Below are positions 26,046-34,539 of a DNA stretch of 64,000 bases, one piece after another. Position 1 is the first letter of the stretch; the number at the start of each line of letters is the position of its first letter. Made by a program: the position numbers and the translations under genes. The notes beneath the pieces were generated by a model. It was given only the letters and a program-made list of their open reading frames with translations. It did not search any database and had not been told where the DNA came from. Source of the stretch: Hoeflea sp. (lineage in GTDB: Bacteria; Pseudomonadota; Alphaproteobacteria; Rhizobiales; Rhizobiaceae); the NCBI RefSeq assembly GCF_030682515.1, contig NZ_JAUXOD010000051.1:186001-250000 (forward strand), read 5' to 3'.

Positions 26046-27284
26046 ATGAAACTCTTGAAAACGGCGCTGCTCGGATCAGCGGCGGCTGCCATCATGGCCA
26101 GCTCCGCACTGGCCCAGGCGCGTGTTGTGAAATATTATGCCGATTTCGATCCTGCGCCGCTCGCAGCCTTCGAAGCGGTGATCGCCGATTTCGAAGCCGC
26201 CAACCCGGACATCGACATCGTGCTGCAGAACTTCGACCACGAAGGCTACAAGACCTCGATCCGCAACTTCCTGTCGGCGGATTCACCCGACCTTGCCAAC
26301 TGGTACGCCGGCAACCGCATGGCGCCCTTCGTCAATGCGGGCCAGTTCATGGATATCTCCGACGTCTGGACCGACAACAACCTCGGCGAGACGCTGGCTT
26401 CTGCCGAGGGCTCGATGACCATCGACGGCAAGCAGTGGGGCGTGCCCTACACCTATTACCAGTGGGGCATCTACTACAACAAGGACGCCTACAAGCAGGC
26501 CGGCGTCGAAGTGCCCACGACCTGGGCCGAGTTCATCGACAATTGCGCCAAGTTCAAGGAAGCGGGCATCGACTGCGTGACCACCGGCACCAAGGCGCTG
26601 TGGCCCGGAGCCGGTATCTTCGACTACATGAACCTGCGCACCAACGGCTATGATTTCCACATGGAACTCACCGCCGGCAAGGTGGCCTGGACCGACGACC
26701 GGGTGAAGAACACCTTTGCGGAATGGGCCAAGCTCGTCGAACCCGGCTATGTCACCGCCAATCACGCGGCCATTGACTGGCAGGATGCGGCTGCGCTCCT
26801 GGTGCAGGGCAAGGCTGCGAACTATGTCATGGGCAACTTCGCCGTGGCCGTGTTCAAGGACGGCGGCATGACCAACGACACGCTGGGCTTCATGGTGTTC
26901 CCGGAAATCACGCCCGGAATCCCGCGCGGCGAGGAAGCACCGACCGACACGATCCACATCCCGGCCGGCGCGAAGAATGTCGAGGACGCCAAGAAGTTCC
27001 TGGCCTACATCGCAACGGCCGACGTGCAGACCAAGCTCAACGAGGCGCTTGGCCAGTTGCCGGTCAACAACCAGTCCAAGGTCGGCGACGATCCGTTCCT
27101 GCAGGCAGGCTTCGAGATGCTCTCGACGGCTGACGGCGGCATCGCCCAGTTCTTCGACCGGGATGCTCCCGCCGAAATGGCCAAGATCGGCATGGAAGGC
27201 TTCCAGGAGTTCATGGTCAAGCCGGGCAATGTCGATGCGATCCTCGATCGCCTGGAGAAGGCGCGCCAGCGCATCTACAAGTAA
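26046..27284 (+). CDS. ABC transporter sugar-binding protein (galactoside operon)
   Basis: 412 residues with signal peptide MKLLKTALLGSAAAAIMASSALAQA. It belongs to the family 1 extracellular solute-binding proteins (MalE/UgpB fold): FEAANPDIDIVLQNF, WGVPYTYYQWGIYYNK and the late LPVNNQS region. The ATG at 26046 has gggagg at a spacing of 9; the in-frame ATG at 26037 sits directly on that site and the track start is further out. Downstream alpha- and beta-galactosidases without signal peptides imply it binds intact galactosides such as melibiose, raffinose or lactose. Confidence 0.89.
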   Translation: MKLLKTALLGSAAAAIMASSALAQARVVKYYADFDPAPLAAFEAVIADFEAANPDIDIVLQNFDHEGYKTSIRNFLSADSPDLANWYAGNRMAPFVNAGQFMDISDVWTDNNLGETLASAEGSMTIDGKQWGVPYTYYQWGIYYNKDAYKQAGVEVPTTWAEFIDNCAKFKEAGIDCVTTGTKALWPGAGIFDYMNLRTNGYDFHMELTAGKVAWTDDRVKNTFAEWAKLVEPGYVTANHAAIDWQDAAALLVQGKAANYVMGNFAVAVFKDGGMTNDTLGFMVFPEITPGIPRGEEAPTDTIHIPAGAKNVEDAKKFLAYIATADVQTKLNEALGQLPVNNQSKVGDDPFLQAGFEMLSTADGGIAQFFDRDAPAEMAKIGMEGFQEFMVKPGNVDAILDRLEKARQRIYK

Positions 27285-27289
27285 ACCCT

Positions 27290-27321
27290 ATGGCCGGGCG
27301 GCGCGTGCGCTGCCCGGCCAT
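27290..27321 (+). terminator. Intercistronic hairpin after the galactoside binding-protein gene
   Basis: A perfect 10-bp stem (atggccgggc / gcccggccat) with a 12-nt loop starts 5 bases after the stop codon and ends 50 bases before the permease ATG. No T run. As in the two other ABC operons, it separates the binding-protein message from the membrane genes. Confidence 0.6.
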
Positions 27322-27371
27322 GTTCCATGACCTGACAAGACCGGCGCCAAACGGCAAATCGGGAGAGCATC

Positions 27372-28304
27372 ATGACGGGGTCAGCGACGACGGCCATCGC
27401 CGGAACCAGGAGCGGCAAGCCCAAATTCTGGAAGACGAACCAGCGCGCGCTTGCGCCATGGATCTTCCTCGCGCCCGGCATCGCCATGTTCTCGCTCTAT
27501 GTCATCTACCCGATCATCGCCTCGATGTGGCTCAGCTTCTATGACTGGGACGGCCTTGGCGAGAAGGTCTGGCTTGGCACCCAGAACTACGTCGAACTTT
27601 TTGACGACGACGCCTTCTACACCTCGCTCAAGAACAACATCATCTGGCTGGCGCTCTACATGCTGGCGGTGCCCGCAGGGCTGTTCATCGCGCTGTTCCT
27701 GAACCAGACGGTCACCGGCATCCGGATCTACAAGTCGCTGTTCTTCTTCCCCTTCGTCATCAGCCAGGTGGTCGTGGGCCTGATCTTCTCCTGGTTCTAT
27801 GCGCCCAATTTCGGCCTGTTCTACAATCTGATCGAATGGATCACCGGCACCGGCGTGGCCGTGCTCGCCGATGACCGCTACGTCACCTACGGCATCATCG
27901 CCGCCGGTCTCTGGCCGCAGATCGCCTATTGCATGATCCTCTACCTCACCGGGCTCAACAATGTCTCGCCCGACCAGATCGAGGCGGCGCGGCTTGACGG
28001 CGCGCGCGGATGGCGGATGCTCTGGCACGTGATCCTGCCGCAGCTCCGGCCCGCCACCTTCATCGCCGTGGTCGTGACCGTGATCGGCGCGCTCCGCTCC
28101 TTCGACCTGGTCTCGATCATGACCGATGGCGGCCCCTACGGTTCGAGCCGGGTGCTGAGTTTCTACATGTTCGAGCAGGCGCTGTCGGAATATGGCTTCC
28201 GCATGGGCTATGGCGCTGCGATCGCGGTGATCCTGTTTGCGATCATGATGGTGTTCATCTCCGGCTTCATCTGGAAGATGATCCGCGACGAGAGGGGCAT
28301 GTGA
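27372..28304 (+). CDS. ABC transporter permease 1, MalF/UgpA-like
   Basis: 310 residues. After a 27-residue basic N-terminus the first segment is APWIFLAPGIAMFSLYVIYPI. About six membrane helices follow, and the EAA loop that docks to the ATPase is IEAARLDGARGWRMLWHVILPQL. A gagag ribosome site precedes the ATG. It pairs with the next permease; the two genes overlap by one base (TGATG), implying coupled translation. Confidence 0.91.
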   Translation: MTGSATTAIAGTRSGKPKFWKTNQRALAPWIFLAPGIAMFSLYVIYPIIASMWLSFYDWDGLGEKVWLGTQNYVELFDDDAFYTSLKNNIIWLALYMLAVPAGLFIALFLNQTVTGIRIYKSLFFFPFVISQVVVGLIFSWFYAPNFGLFYNLIEWITGTGVAVLADDRYVTYGIIAAGLWPQIAYCMILYLTGLNNVSPDQIEAARLDGARGWRMLWHVILPQLRPATFIAVVVTVIGALRSFDLVSIMTDGGPYGSSRVLSFYMFEQALSEYGFRMGYGAAIAVILFAIMMVFISGFIWKMIRDERGM

Positions 28305-29152
28305 TGTTTCCCATCGCGATACAAAAGACCTCGGTCCCGACCCAGATCCTCTACAAGATCGCGCTGCCGGTGGCGCTCATCCTCTGGCTGCTGCCGCTCT
28401 TGGGCGTCGCCATGACCTCGCTCAAGCCTTCGAGCGATCTCGCGGCCGGCAACATCTTCGGGCTGCCGAGCTATCTCGCCTTCTCGAATTATGCCGACGT
28501 GTTCCGCAATTCGCCGATCGCCGGCTATATCCTCAATTCCTTCAAGGTGACGATCCCGACCGTGATCGGCGCGGTCGCCATCGCCTGCATGTCGGGCTTC
28601 GCGCTCGCGGTCTACCGCTTCCGCTTCAACCTCCTGATCTTCTTCCTGTTCGTGGCGGGCAATTTCGTGCCTTTCCAGATCCTGATGGTGCCGGTGCGGG
28701 ATCTGACTGTGTCGACCGGGCTCTACAACACCATCACCGGGCTCGCGCTGTTTCACATCGCCTTCCAGTCGGGGTTCTGCACGCTGTTCATGCGCAACTT
28801 CATCAAGGGCCTGCCGTTCGAGCTCATTGAATCGGCGCGCGTCGAGGGCGTGTCGGAATTCCGCATCTTCTGGTTCATCGTGCTGCCATTGATGCGACCG
28901 GCGATCGCGGCGCTGTCGGTGCTGGTGTTCACCTTCATCTGGAACGACTATTTCTGGGCCACGGTGCTGACCACCAGCGCCGCGACGCAGCCGGTGACCG
29001 CCGGGCTCTATTCGCTCAACGGCCAGTGGATCGCGCAGTGGCAGCTGGTCTCGGCCGGCTCCATCATCGCCGCCATGCCGCCGGTGCTGATGTTCTTTTT
29101 GATGCAAAAACACTTTATTGCCGGGCTGACACTCGGCGCGACAAAGGGTTGA
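28304..29152 (+). CDS. ABC transporter permease 2, MalG/UgpE-like
   Basis: 282 residues from ATG 28304 (MFPIAIQKTS); the 380-aa track ORF is a shadow extension into the previous gene. It has six hydrophobic segments, first IALPVALILWLLPLLGVAMTSL, and the EAA loop IESARVEGVSEFRIFWFIVLPLM. It forms the heterodimeric pore with permease 1. The alpha-galactosidase ATG follows its TGA after a single base, so import and hydrolysis are on one message. Confidence 0.9.
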   Translation: MFPIAIQKTSVPTQILYKIALPVALILWLLPLLGVAMTSLKPSSDLAAGNIFGLPSYLAFSNYADVFRNSPIAGYILNSFKVTIPTVIGAVAIACMSGFALAVYRFRFNLLIFFLFVAGNFVPFQILMVPVRDLTVSTGLYNTITGLALFHIAFQSGFCTLFMRNFIKGLPFELIESARVEGVSEFRIFWFIVLPLMRPAIAALSVLVFTFIWNDYFWATVLTTSAATQPVTAGLYSLNGQWIAQWQLVSAGSIIAAMPPVLMFFLMQKHFIAGLTLGATKG

Positions 29153-29153
29153 A

Positions 29154-31307
29154 ATGAAGCTTTCCGACATGCCAGACTTCGCCGTTACCGATGTGGTCCG
29201 GCTGGATGGAGGAGGCCGCACGGCCGCCTTCGCCAGTTTCGACCACGGCGTGCCCTGCCTCGTCCATTTCGGCGCGCGCCTGCCGCAAGGGGATGATATC
29301 GCCGGGCTTGCTATGGCCACGATCCCCAATGTCGGCGCCGGGCAGATCGACCCGTTCCAGCCGCTGACGCTCTGCCCGCTGGCGATCACTGGCTGGCAGG
29401 GCCATCCCGGCATGATCCTTCAGACGGCTGACGGGCCGGACTACCTCGCCAATCCCAGGCTCGCCGGCATGGACATCGACGGAGCCCACGCGGTGCGCTT
29501 CACGCTCTCCGATCGCGGCAACGCGGATGGCGTCCGGCTCGTCATTTCCGCCCAGCTCGATCCCGCCACCGGCATCCTGCATCTGGCGCAGAACCTGACA
29601 TTGCCCGACGGCATGAGCTGCAGCTGGCTTGGCGCACCGGCTGTTCCCGCGCCCGCAGGCATGAGCCGGATCCTCGATCATTCCGGCCGCTGGTGCGGCG
29701 AGTTCCGCCGTCAGGAGACCGTGTTCCTCACCGGCGCACATGTCCGCGAAAGCCGCGAGGGCCGCCCCGGGCACGCGCATTTTCCGGGCGTGACGCTGGC
29801 CACTGCCGCAACCGGGGAGCATTCCGGCGCCTGCCTGGCGGCGACGCTTGGCTGGAGCGGCGGACACAGGATGCTGGCCGAGGAACTGCCCGACGGGCGG
29901 CGGCAGCTCCAGTTCGGCGTGCTCGACGACGGTCTGGCGCGCGGCGAGATCGCTTCGCCCCCGCTGATGCTGGCCTGGTCGGATGCCGGGCTGAACGGCC
30001 TGAGCCAGGCCTTCCACCGCCGTCTGCGCGCGCTGCAGGCGCCGGTCAATCTGAGGCGCGGCCGCGAGCCGCATCCGGTGCACTACAATTGCTGGGAGGC
30101 GATCTATTTCCGCCACGATCTCGACGAGCTCAAGGCCATCGCCACGCGCGCGGCCGGTCTCGGCGCCGAGCGCTTCGTGCTCGACGACGGCTGGTTCAAG
30201 GGCCGCAACGACGACACCTCGAGCTTGGGCGACTGGGAGATCAACCGGGCCAAGTTCCCCGACGGCCTTACGCCGCTGATCGAGCATGTGCATGCGCAGG
30301 GCATGCGCTTCGGCCTCTGGTTCGAGCCGGAGATGGTCAACCGAGACAGCGAGCTGTTCCGCGCCCATCCCGACTTTTTGCTCGGCCCAGACGACCAGCC
30401 GAGCGGCCGCAACCAGCATGTGCTCGACATGGCGCGCAAGGATGTGCGCGACCATCTGTTCACTCAGATCAGCGCGATCCTGTCAGCGCATGCCATCGAT
30501 TATGTCAAATGGGACCACAACCGACCGCTGACGGGCGGCAATCCGGATCAGGCGCGCGGCTTTCACGCGCTGCTCGGAGATCTGGTGCGCGCCCATCCGG
30601 ATGTCGATTTCGAAAGCTGCTCGTCGGGCGGCGGCCGCATCGATTTTTCCGTGCTGGAGCTTGCGAGCCGGGTCTGGCTGTCGGATTCCAACGACGCCCT
30701 CGAACGGCTCAGAATGCAGCATGAGGCGAGCCGCTGGATCGCGCCCGAAGTGCAGGGCTCCCATGTCGGTCCGCGCCACTGTCACACCTCGGGACGGGAG
30801 CTGTCGATGGCGTTCAGGGCCTGGGTGGCGGCGCAGCGCCACATGGGCTTCGAGATGGACCCCCGCGAACTCACCTCCGAAGAGGCCGCGACGTTGAGCC
30901 GGGTGACCGCCTGGTGGAAGGAGAACCGTGGCTTCCTGTTTTCGGGATCGCTCTACAGGCTGGAGACCGATGATGCGGAAGTGTTTGCCGAGATGACGGT
31001 GAACCCGGAGAAGAGCCGGTTCATCCTGTTTGCCGGACAGGCGGGCGCCTCGGCGCAGATATCCCAACGGCCTTTGCGGACGGCCGGGCTCGATCCAAAA
31101 GCGATCTACGAGATCCGGCTCGTCAATCCCGACGATGTCAGCCGCCGCGCCAACCGGCGGATCGTCAACGCCCTGCCCGAGGGTGGAACAATGCGCCTGT
31201 CGGGCGCGTTCCTGATGTCGAGCGGTCTGCGCTTGCCGAACGCCGCGCCTGCGTCCATGACAGTGGTGGAAGGATACCGGATCGGAGCGGGAGCCAGCGA
31301 TGAGTGA
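29154..31307 (+). CDS. Alpha-galactosidase, glycoside hydrolase family 36
   Basis: 717 residues, full length for GH36. The N-terminal beta-sandwich is followed by the catalytic barrel. The nucleophile is the aspartate in YVKWDHNR (about 454) and the acid/base the aspartate in WLSDSNDALER (about 511); CWEAIYF, DDGWF and GLWFEPEM are further family motifs. There is no signal peptide, so it cleaves imported alpha-galactosides (melibiose, raffinose type) in the cytoplasm, releasing galactose. The gene is one base after permease 2 and overlaps the dehydrogenase gene by 8 bases. Confidence 0.93.
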   Translation: MKLSDMPDFAVTDVVRLDGGGRTAAFASFDHGVPCLVHFGARLPQGDDIAGLAMATIPNVGAGQIDPFQPLTLCPLAITGWQGHPGMILQTADGPDYLANPRLAGMDIDGAHAVRFTLSDRGNADGVRLVISAQLDPATGILHLAQNLTLPDGMSCSWLGAPAVPAPAGMSRILDHSGRWCGEFRRQETVFLTGAHVRESREGRPGHAHFPGVTLATAATGEHSGACLAATLGWSGGHRMLAEELPDGRRQLQFGVLDDGLARGEIASPPLMLAWSDAGLNGLSQAFHRRLRALQAPVNLRRGREPHPVHYNCWEAIYFRHDLDELKAIATRAAGLGAERFVLDDGWFKGRNDDTSSLGDWEINRAKFPDGLTPLIEHVHAQGMRFGLWFEPEMVNRDSELFRAHPDFLLGPDDQPSGRNQHVLDMARKDVRDHLFTQISAILSAHAIDYVKWDHNRPLTGGNPDQARGFHALLGDLVRAHPDVDFESCSSGGGRIDFSVLELASRVWLSDSNDALERLRMQHEASRWIAPEVQGSHVGPRHCHTSGRELSMAFRAWVAAQRHMGFEMDPRELTSEEAATLSRVTAWWKENRGFLFSGSLYRLETDDAEVFAEMTVNPEKSRFILFAGQAGASAQISQRPLRTAGLDPKAIYEIRLVNPDDVSRRANRRIVNALPEGGTMRLSGAFLMSSGLRLPNAAPASMTVVEGYRIGAGASDE

Positions 31308-32070
31308 ACAGACAATGATATTTCCAGACCTCAAGGGCGCCTCGGTGCTGATCACCGGCGGCGGCTCCGGCATTGGCGCCGCACTGACGGAAGGCTTTGC
31401 CCGCCAGGGCGCGCGCGTCGCCTTCATCGACATCGCGGTCGAGGCCAGCACCGCGCTGGTGGACAGGCTTGCGGGCGAGGTCGACCACACGCCGCTGTTC
31501 CTTGCAGCCGACCTCACCGATCTCAACCAGTTGCGCAATGCCTGCGCAAAGGCCGACGAGGCGCATGGCGCGGTCACGGTGCTCGTCAACAATGCCGCGC
31601 TCGACGACCGGCACGAGTTTCTCGAGATGAGCGGCGACTATTGGGACGACAACCACGCCGTCAATTTGAGGCCCGTGGCCTTTGTCGCCCAGGCAGTAGC
31701 GCCCGGGATGATCGCCGCGGGTCATGGCGCGATCGTCAATTTCACCTCGACATCCTACATGCTCAACATCGGCTCCATGCCCGCCTACACCGCCGCCAAG
31801 GCAGGCATCGTCGGCCTCACCAAGGGGCTCGCCGGCCGGCTTGGCCCCGACGGAATCCGCGTCAACGCGATTGCGCCGGGCTGGGTGATGACCGAGCGGC
31901 AGAAGCGGCTCTGGGTCACCGACGAGGGCCTGGCGGCGATGATCGACCGGCAGTGCATCAAGCGGGCGATCGATCCCGAGGACATGGTCGGGCCCTGCCT
32001 GTTCCTCGCCTCCAAGGCCTCCGCGATGATCACCGCGCAGGTGCTGATCGCCGATGGAGGCATGATGTGA
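31300..32070 (+). CDS. SDR-family dehydrogenase, probable D-galactose 1-dehydrogenase
   Basis: 256 residues. NAD(P)-binding motif ITGGGSGIGAA, the structural NNAA, catalytic serine region FTSTSYM, and YxxxK as AYTAAKAG are all present, as is the C-terminal ITAQVLIADGG. Classical SDRs of this size oxidise sugars and polyols. Its position between alpha-galactosidase and the KDGal kinase/aldolase genes suggests the first step of the DeLey-Doudoroff pathway, galactose to galactonolactone. SDR substrate assignment by sequence is weak, so this rests on context. The stop overlaps the kinase start (GTGA). Confidence 0.85.
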   Translation: MSEQTMIFPDLKGASVLITGGGSGIGAALTEGFARQGARVAFIDIAVEASTALVDRLAGEVDHTPLFLAADLTDLNQLRNACAKADEAHGAVTVLVNNAALDDRHEFLEMSGDYWDDNHAVNLRPVAFVAQAVAPGMIAAGHGAIVNFTSTSYMLNIGSMPAYTAAKAGIVGLTKGLAGRLGPDGIRVNAIAPGWVMTERQKRLWVTDEGLAAMIDRQCIKRAIDPEDMVGPCLFLASKASAMITAQVLIADGGMM

Positions 32071-32999
32071 GCACCGCGCCTGCCATCATTGCCGTCGATT
32101 GGGGCACGTCGAGTTTCCGGCTGTGGCTGATGTCCAATGACGGCACGGTTCTGGCCGAACACCGCAGCCACGAGGGCATGAGCGAGGTCGCCGAGCGCGG
32201 TTTCGAGACGGTGCTGGAGAGCCATCTCAAGGCGCTGTCCATTCCTGACAGCTTGCCGGTGGTCATCTGCGGCATGGCCGGGTCGCGGCAGGGATGGGTG
32301 GAAACCGGCTACATCAACACGCCGGCGGATGTAACGACCATTGGAGAGAACGCGGTCCTCGTTCCGGGCGTCGCCCGCCGTACCATCATCATTCCGGGCC
32401 TTGCGGTGCGTTCGCACAACGAGCCCGACGTGATGCGCGGCGAGGAAACCCAATTGCTCGGCGCACATCTGGAACTGCCCGGCGGCGAGCGCTACTGCAT
32501 GCCCGGAACCCATTCGAAATGGGTGAGCATGAACGGCGCCATGGTCACCGGGTTCGAAACCTTCATGACCGGCGAGTTGTTCGCCACCATCAGCGCCCGC
32601 ACCATCCTGGTGCATTCCACCGGCGGCGAAGGCCCGGTCGATGCCCAGGATCCCGCCTTTCTGACCGGTGTCCGCGACGGCTGGACCCGGCCCGAGAAGA
32701 CAACGCATCACCTGTTCTCGATCCGCGCCGGGCAACTGCTGCACGGTCGCGGGCCTGACGAAAACCGCGCGCGGCTTTCAGGGCTGCTGATCGGCGCCGA
32801 ACTGGCAGGCGCCGGCGTTCGCGGCGGCGAGCAGATCGGACTGGTGGCCAGCGGCGCCTTGCAGCGACTTTACCACGCGGCGCTGTCGGAATGCGGGGTC
32901 CAGGTGCGCGACATCGACGCCGATGTGGCGGTCAGACGCGGGCTCGTGGACTCCTGGCATTCATTCTCAAACCTCAACGGGGATCTCAAGCGCGCATGA
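32067..32999 (+). CDS. dgoK: 2-dehydro-3-deoxygalactonokinase
   Basis: 310 residues starting at GTG 32067 within the overlap with the dehydrogenase stop. Family features: the N-terminal phosphate-binding VDWGTSSFRLWLM, ICGMAGSRQGW, PGTHSKWV, and GFETFMTGELFATI. It phosphorylates 2-keto-3-deoxygalactonate at C6 with ATP in the galactonate branch. The adjacent aldolase gene starts inside its stop codon (ATGA), as in other dgoK-dgoA pairs. Confidence 0.93.
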   Translation: MSTAPAIIAVDWGTSSFRLWLMSNDGTVLAEHRSHEGMSEVAERGFETVLESHLKALSIPDSLPVVICGMAGSRQGWVETGYINTPADVTTIGENAVLVPGVARRTIIIPGLAVRSHNEPDVMRGEETQLLGAHLELPGGERYCMPGTHSKWVSMNGAMVTGFETFMTGELFATISARTILVHSTGGEGPVDAQDPAFLTGVRDGWTRPEKTTHHLFSIRAGQLLHGRGPDENRARLSGLLIGAELAGAGVRGGEQIGLVASGALQRLYHAALSECGVQVRDIDADVAVRRGLVDSWHSFSNLNGDLKRA

Positions 33000-33634
33000 T
33001 ACGGATCAGGTTTCCCTCCATGAAACGCGGCCTCGTCGCGATCCTGCGCGGCATCAGGCCCGACGAGACCGAAGCGATCGTCGACGGCCTGATCGAGACC
33101 GGGTTCACCGCGATCGAAATCCCGCTCAACTCGCCAGATCCCTTCAAGTCCATCGACATCGCCGCCCGGCGCGCGCCTAAAGACGTGTTGATCGGGGCCG
33201 GCACCGTGCTCACGGCCGACGATGTCGACCGTCTCAACGATGTGGGCGGCCGGCTGATGGTCAGCCCCAATGTGGACGCTCAGGTGATCGGCCAGGCCGT
33301 GTCGCACGGGATGGTGACGATGCCCGGCGTGTTCACGCCGACCGAAGCGCTGGCTGCCTGTGCGGCTGGCGCCTCGGCGCTCAAGTTCTTCCCCGCGAGC
33401 GTGCTCGGACCCGCGGGGATCAACGCCATCCGCGCGGTGCTGCCCCGGGACGTGCCCGTGGGCGCGGTAGGCGGCGTCTCCAACGCGGATTTCGCCGCCT
33501 ATGCGAAGGTCGGCATCCGCACCTTCGGGCTCGGATCGAGCCTTTATGCCGCCGGCATGGAGCCGGGCGAGGTCAAGCGACGCGGCATGGCCGCGATCAA
33601 GGCCTATGACGCGCTTGAGGAGGACGGGCTGTGA
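32996..33634 (+). CDS. dgoA: 2-dehydro-3-deoxy-6-phosphogalactonate aldolase
   Basis: 212 residues from ATG 32996 in the 4-base overlap with dgoK; the track's upstream extension is a read-through. It is a class I KDPG/KDPGal aldolase: GLVAILRGIRPDE, the GTVLT motif, the Schiff-base lysine in ALKFFPAS, and PVGAVGGVSN. It splits KDPGal into pyruvate and glyceraldehyde-3-phosphate. The last four bases overlap the lactonase GTG start. Confidence 0.93.
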   Translation: MIRIRFPSMKRGLVAILRGIRPDETEAIVDGLIETGFTAIEIPLNSPDPFKSIDIAARRAPKDVLIGAGTVLTADDVDRLNDVGGRLMVSPNVDAQVIGQAVSHGMVTMPGVFTPTEALAACAAGASALKFFPASVLGPAGINAIRAVLPRDVPVGAVGGVSNADFAAYAKVGIRTFGLGSSLYAAGMEPGEVKRRGMAAIKAYDALEEDGL

Positions 33635-34518
33635 GCAACGACCAGATCGCCTATTCCGGATCGATCCTGAATGCGCCGGCCTGCATGCTCGGCGAGGGGC
33701 CGACCTATGACCGCCACACCGGGACGGCCTGGTGGTTCGACATTGTCGGCCGGAAGCTTGTCGAATACGCGCTTTCGGACAACACCGCCACACTCCACGA
33801 CCTGCCGGTGATGGGCAGCGTGCTGGCGCGGGTCGATGCCCAGCGGCAGGTGATCGCCACCGAGACCGGTCTGCATCTGCGCCAGACCGCCACCGGCAAG
33901 CTCGAGCTGGTCACCCCGATCGAGGCCGACAATCCCGTCACCCGCTCCAATGACGGACGCGTCCACGCCTGCGGGGCCTTGTGGATCGGCACCATGGGCA
34001 AGAACGCCGAAAAGCACGCCGGCGCGATCTACCATGTGGCGCGCGGCGTGGTGACGACGCTCTATCCGGACATCACCATCCCCAATGCGATCTGCTTTTC
34101 GCCCGATGGGACGGTCGCCTATTTCGCCGACACCGACACCAAACGGATGATGCGGGTGGACATCGATCCGCTGACCGCCCTGCCCCGCGGCGAACCGGCG
34201 GTCTTCATCGACCATCGTGGCCAGGGCGGGCTCGACGGGTCGGTCTGCGATGCGGACGGGACGATCTGGAATGCGCGCTGGGGGGCGGGGTGCGTCGATG
34301 CTTATTCGCCCCAGGGCAAGCGCGTCATCTCGCTTCAGGTGCCCGCCGGCCAGACCAGCTGCCCTGCCTTCGTCGGCAAGGACGCGAGCCGGTTGCTGGT
34401 GACATCGGCTAGGCAGGGTCTCACGGCGAACCAACTGGCCGATGACCCGAATGCCGGATCGACCTTCCTGCTCGATCACACGGTCAAGGGCCGGTTCGAG
34501 CCGGACTACATTCTCTGA
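33631..34518 (+). CDS. SMP-30/gluconolactonase-like sugar lactonase
   Basis: 295 residues from GTG 33631. SMP-30 beta-propeller motifs include LGEGPTYDRHTGTAWWFDI, with the metal-binding glutamate in GEGP, RSNDGRVHACGALWIGTMG, and NAICFSPDGTVAYFADT. These metal-dependent enzymes hydrolyse sugar lactones. In this operon it would open galactono-lactone to galactonate. The next step, dehydration of galactonate to KDGal, has no gene in the window. Confidence 0.89.
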   Translation: MSNDQIAYSGSILNAPACMLGEGPTYDRHTGTAWWFDIVGRKLVEYALSDNTATLHDLPVMGSVLARVDAQRQVIATETGLHLRQTATGKLELVTPIEADNPVTRSNDGRVHACGALWIGTMGKNAEKHAGAIYHVARGVVTTLYPDITIPNAICFSPDGTVAYFADTDTKRMMRVDIDPLTALPRGEPAVFIDHRGQGGLDGSVCDADGTIWNARWGAGCVDAYSPQGKRVISLQVPAGQTSCPAFVGKDASRLLVTSARQGLTANQLADDPNAGSTFLLDHTVKGRFEPDYIL

Positions 34519-34539
34519 TCTTTCTGAAAGCGCGCGACG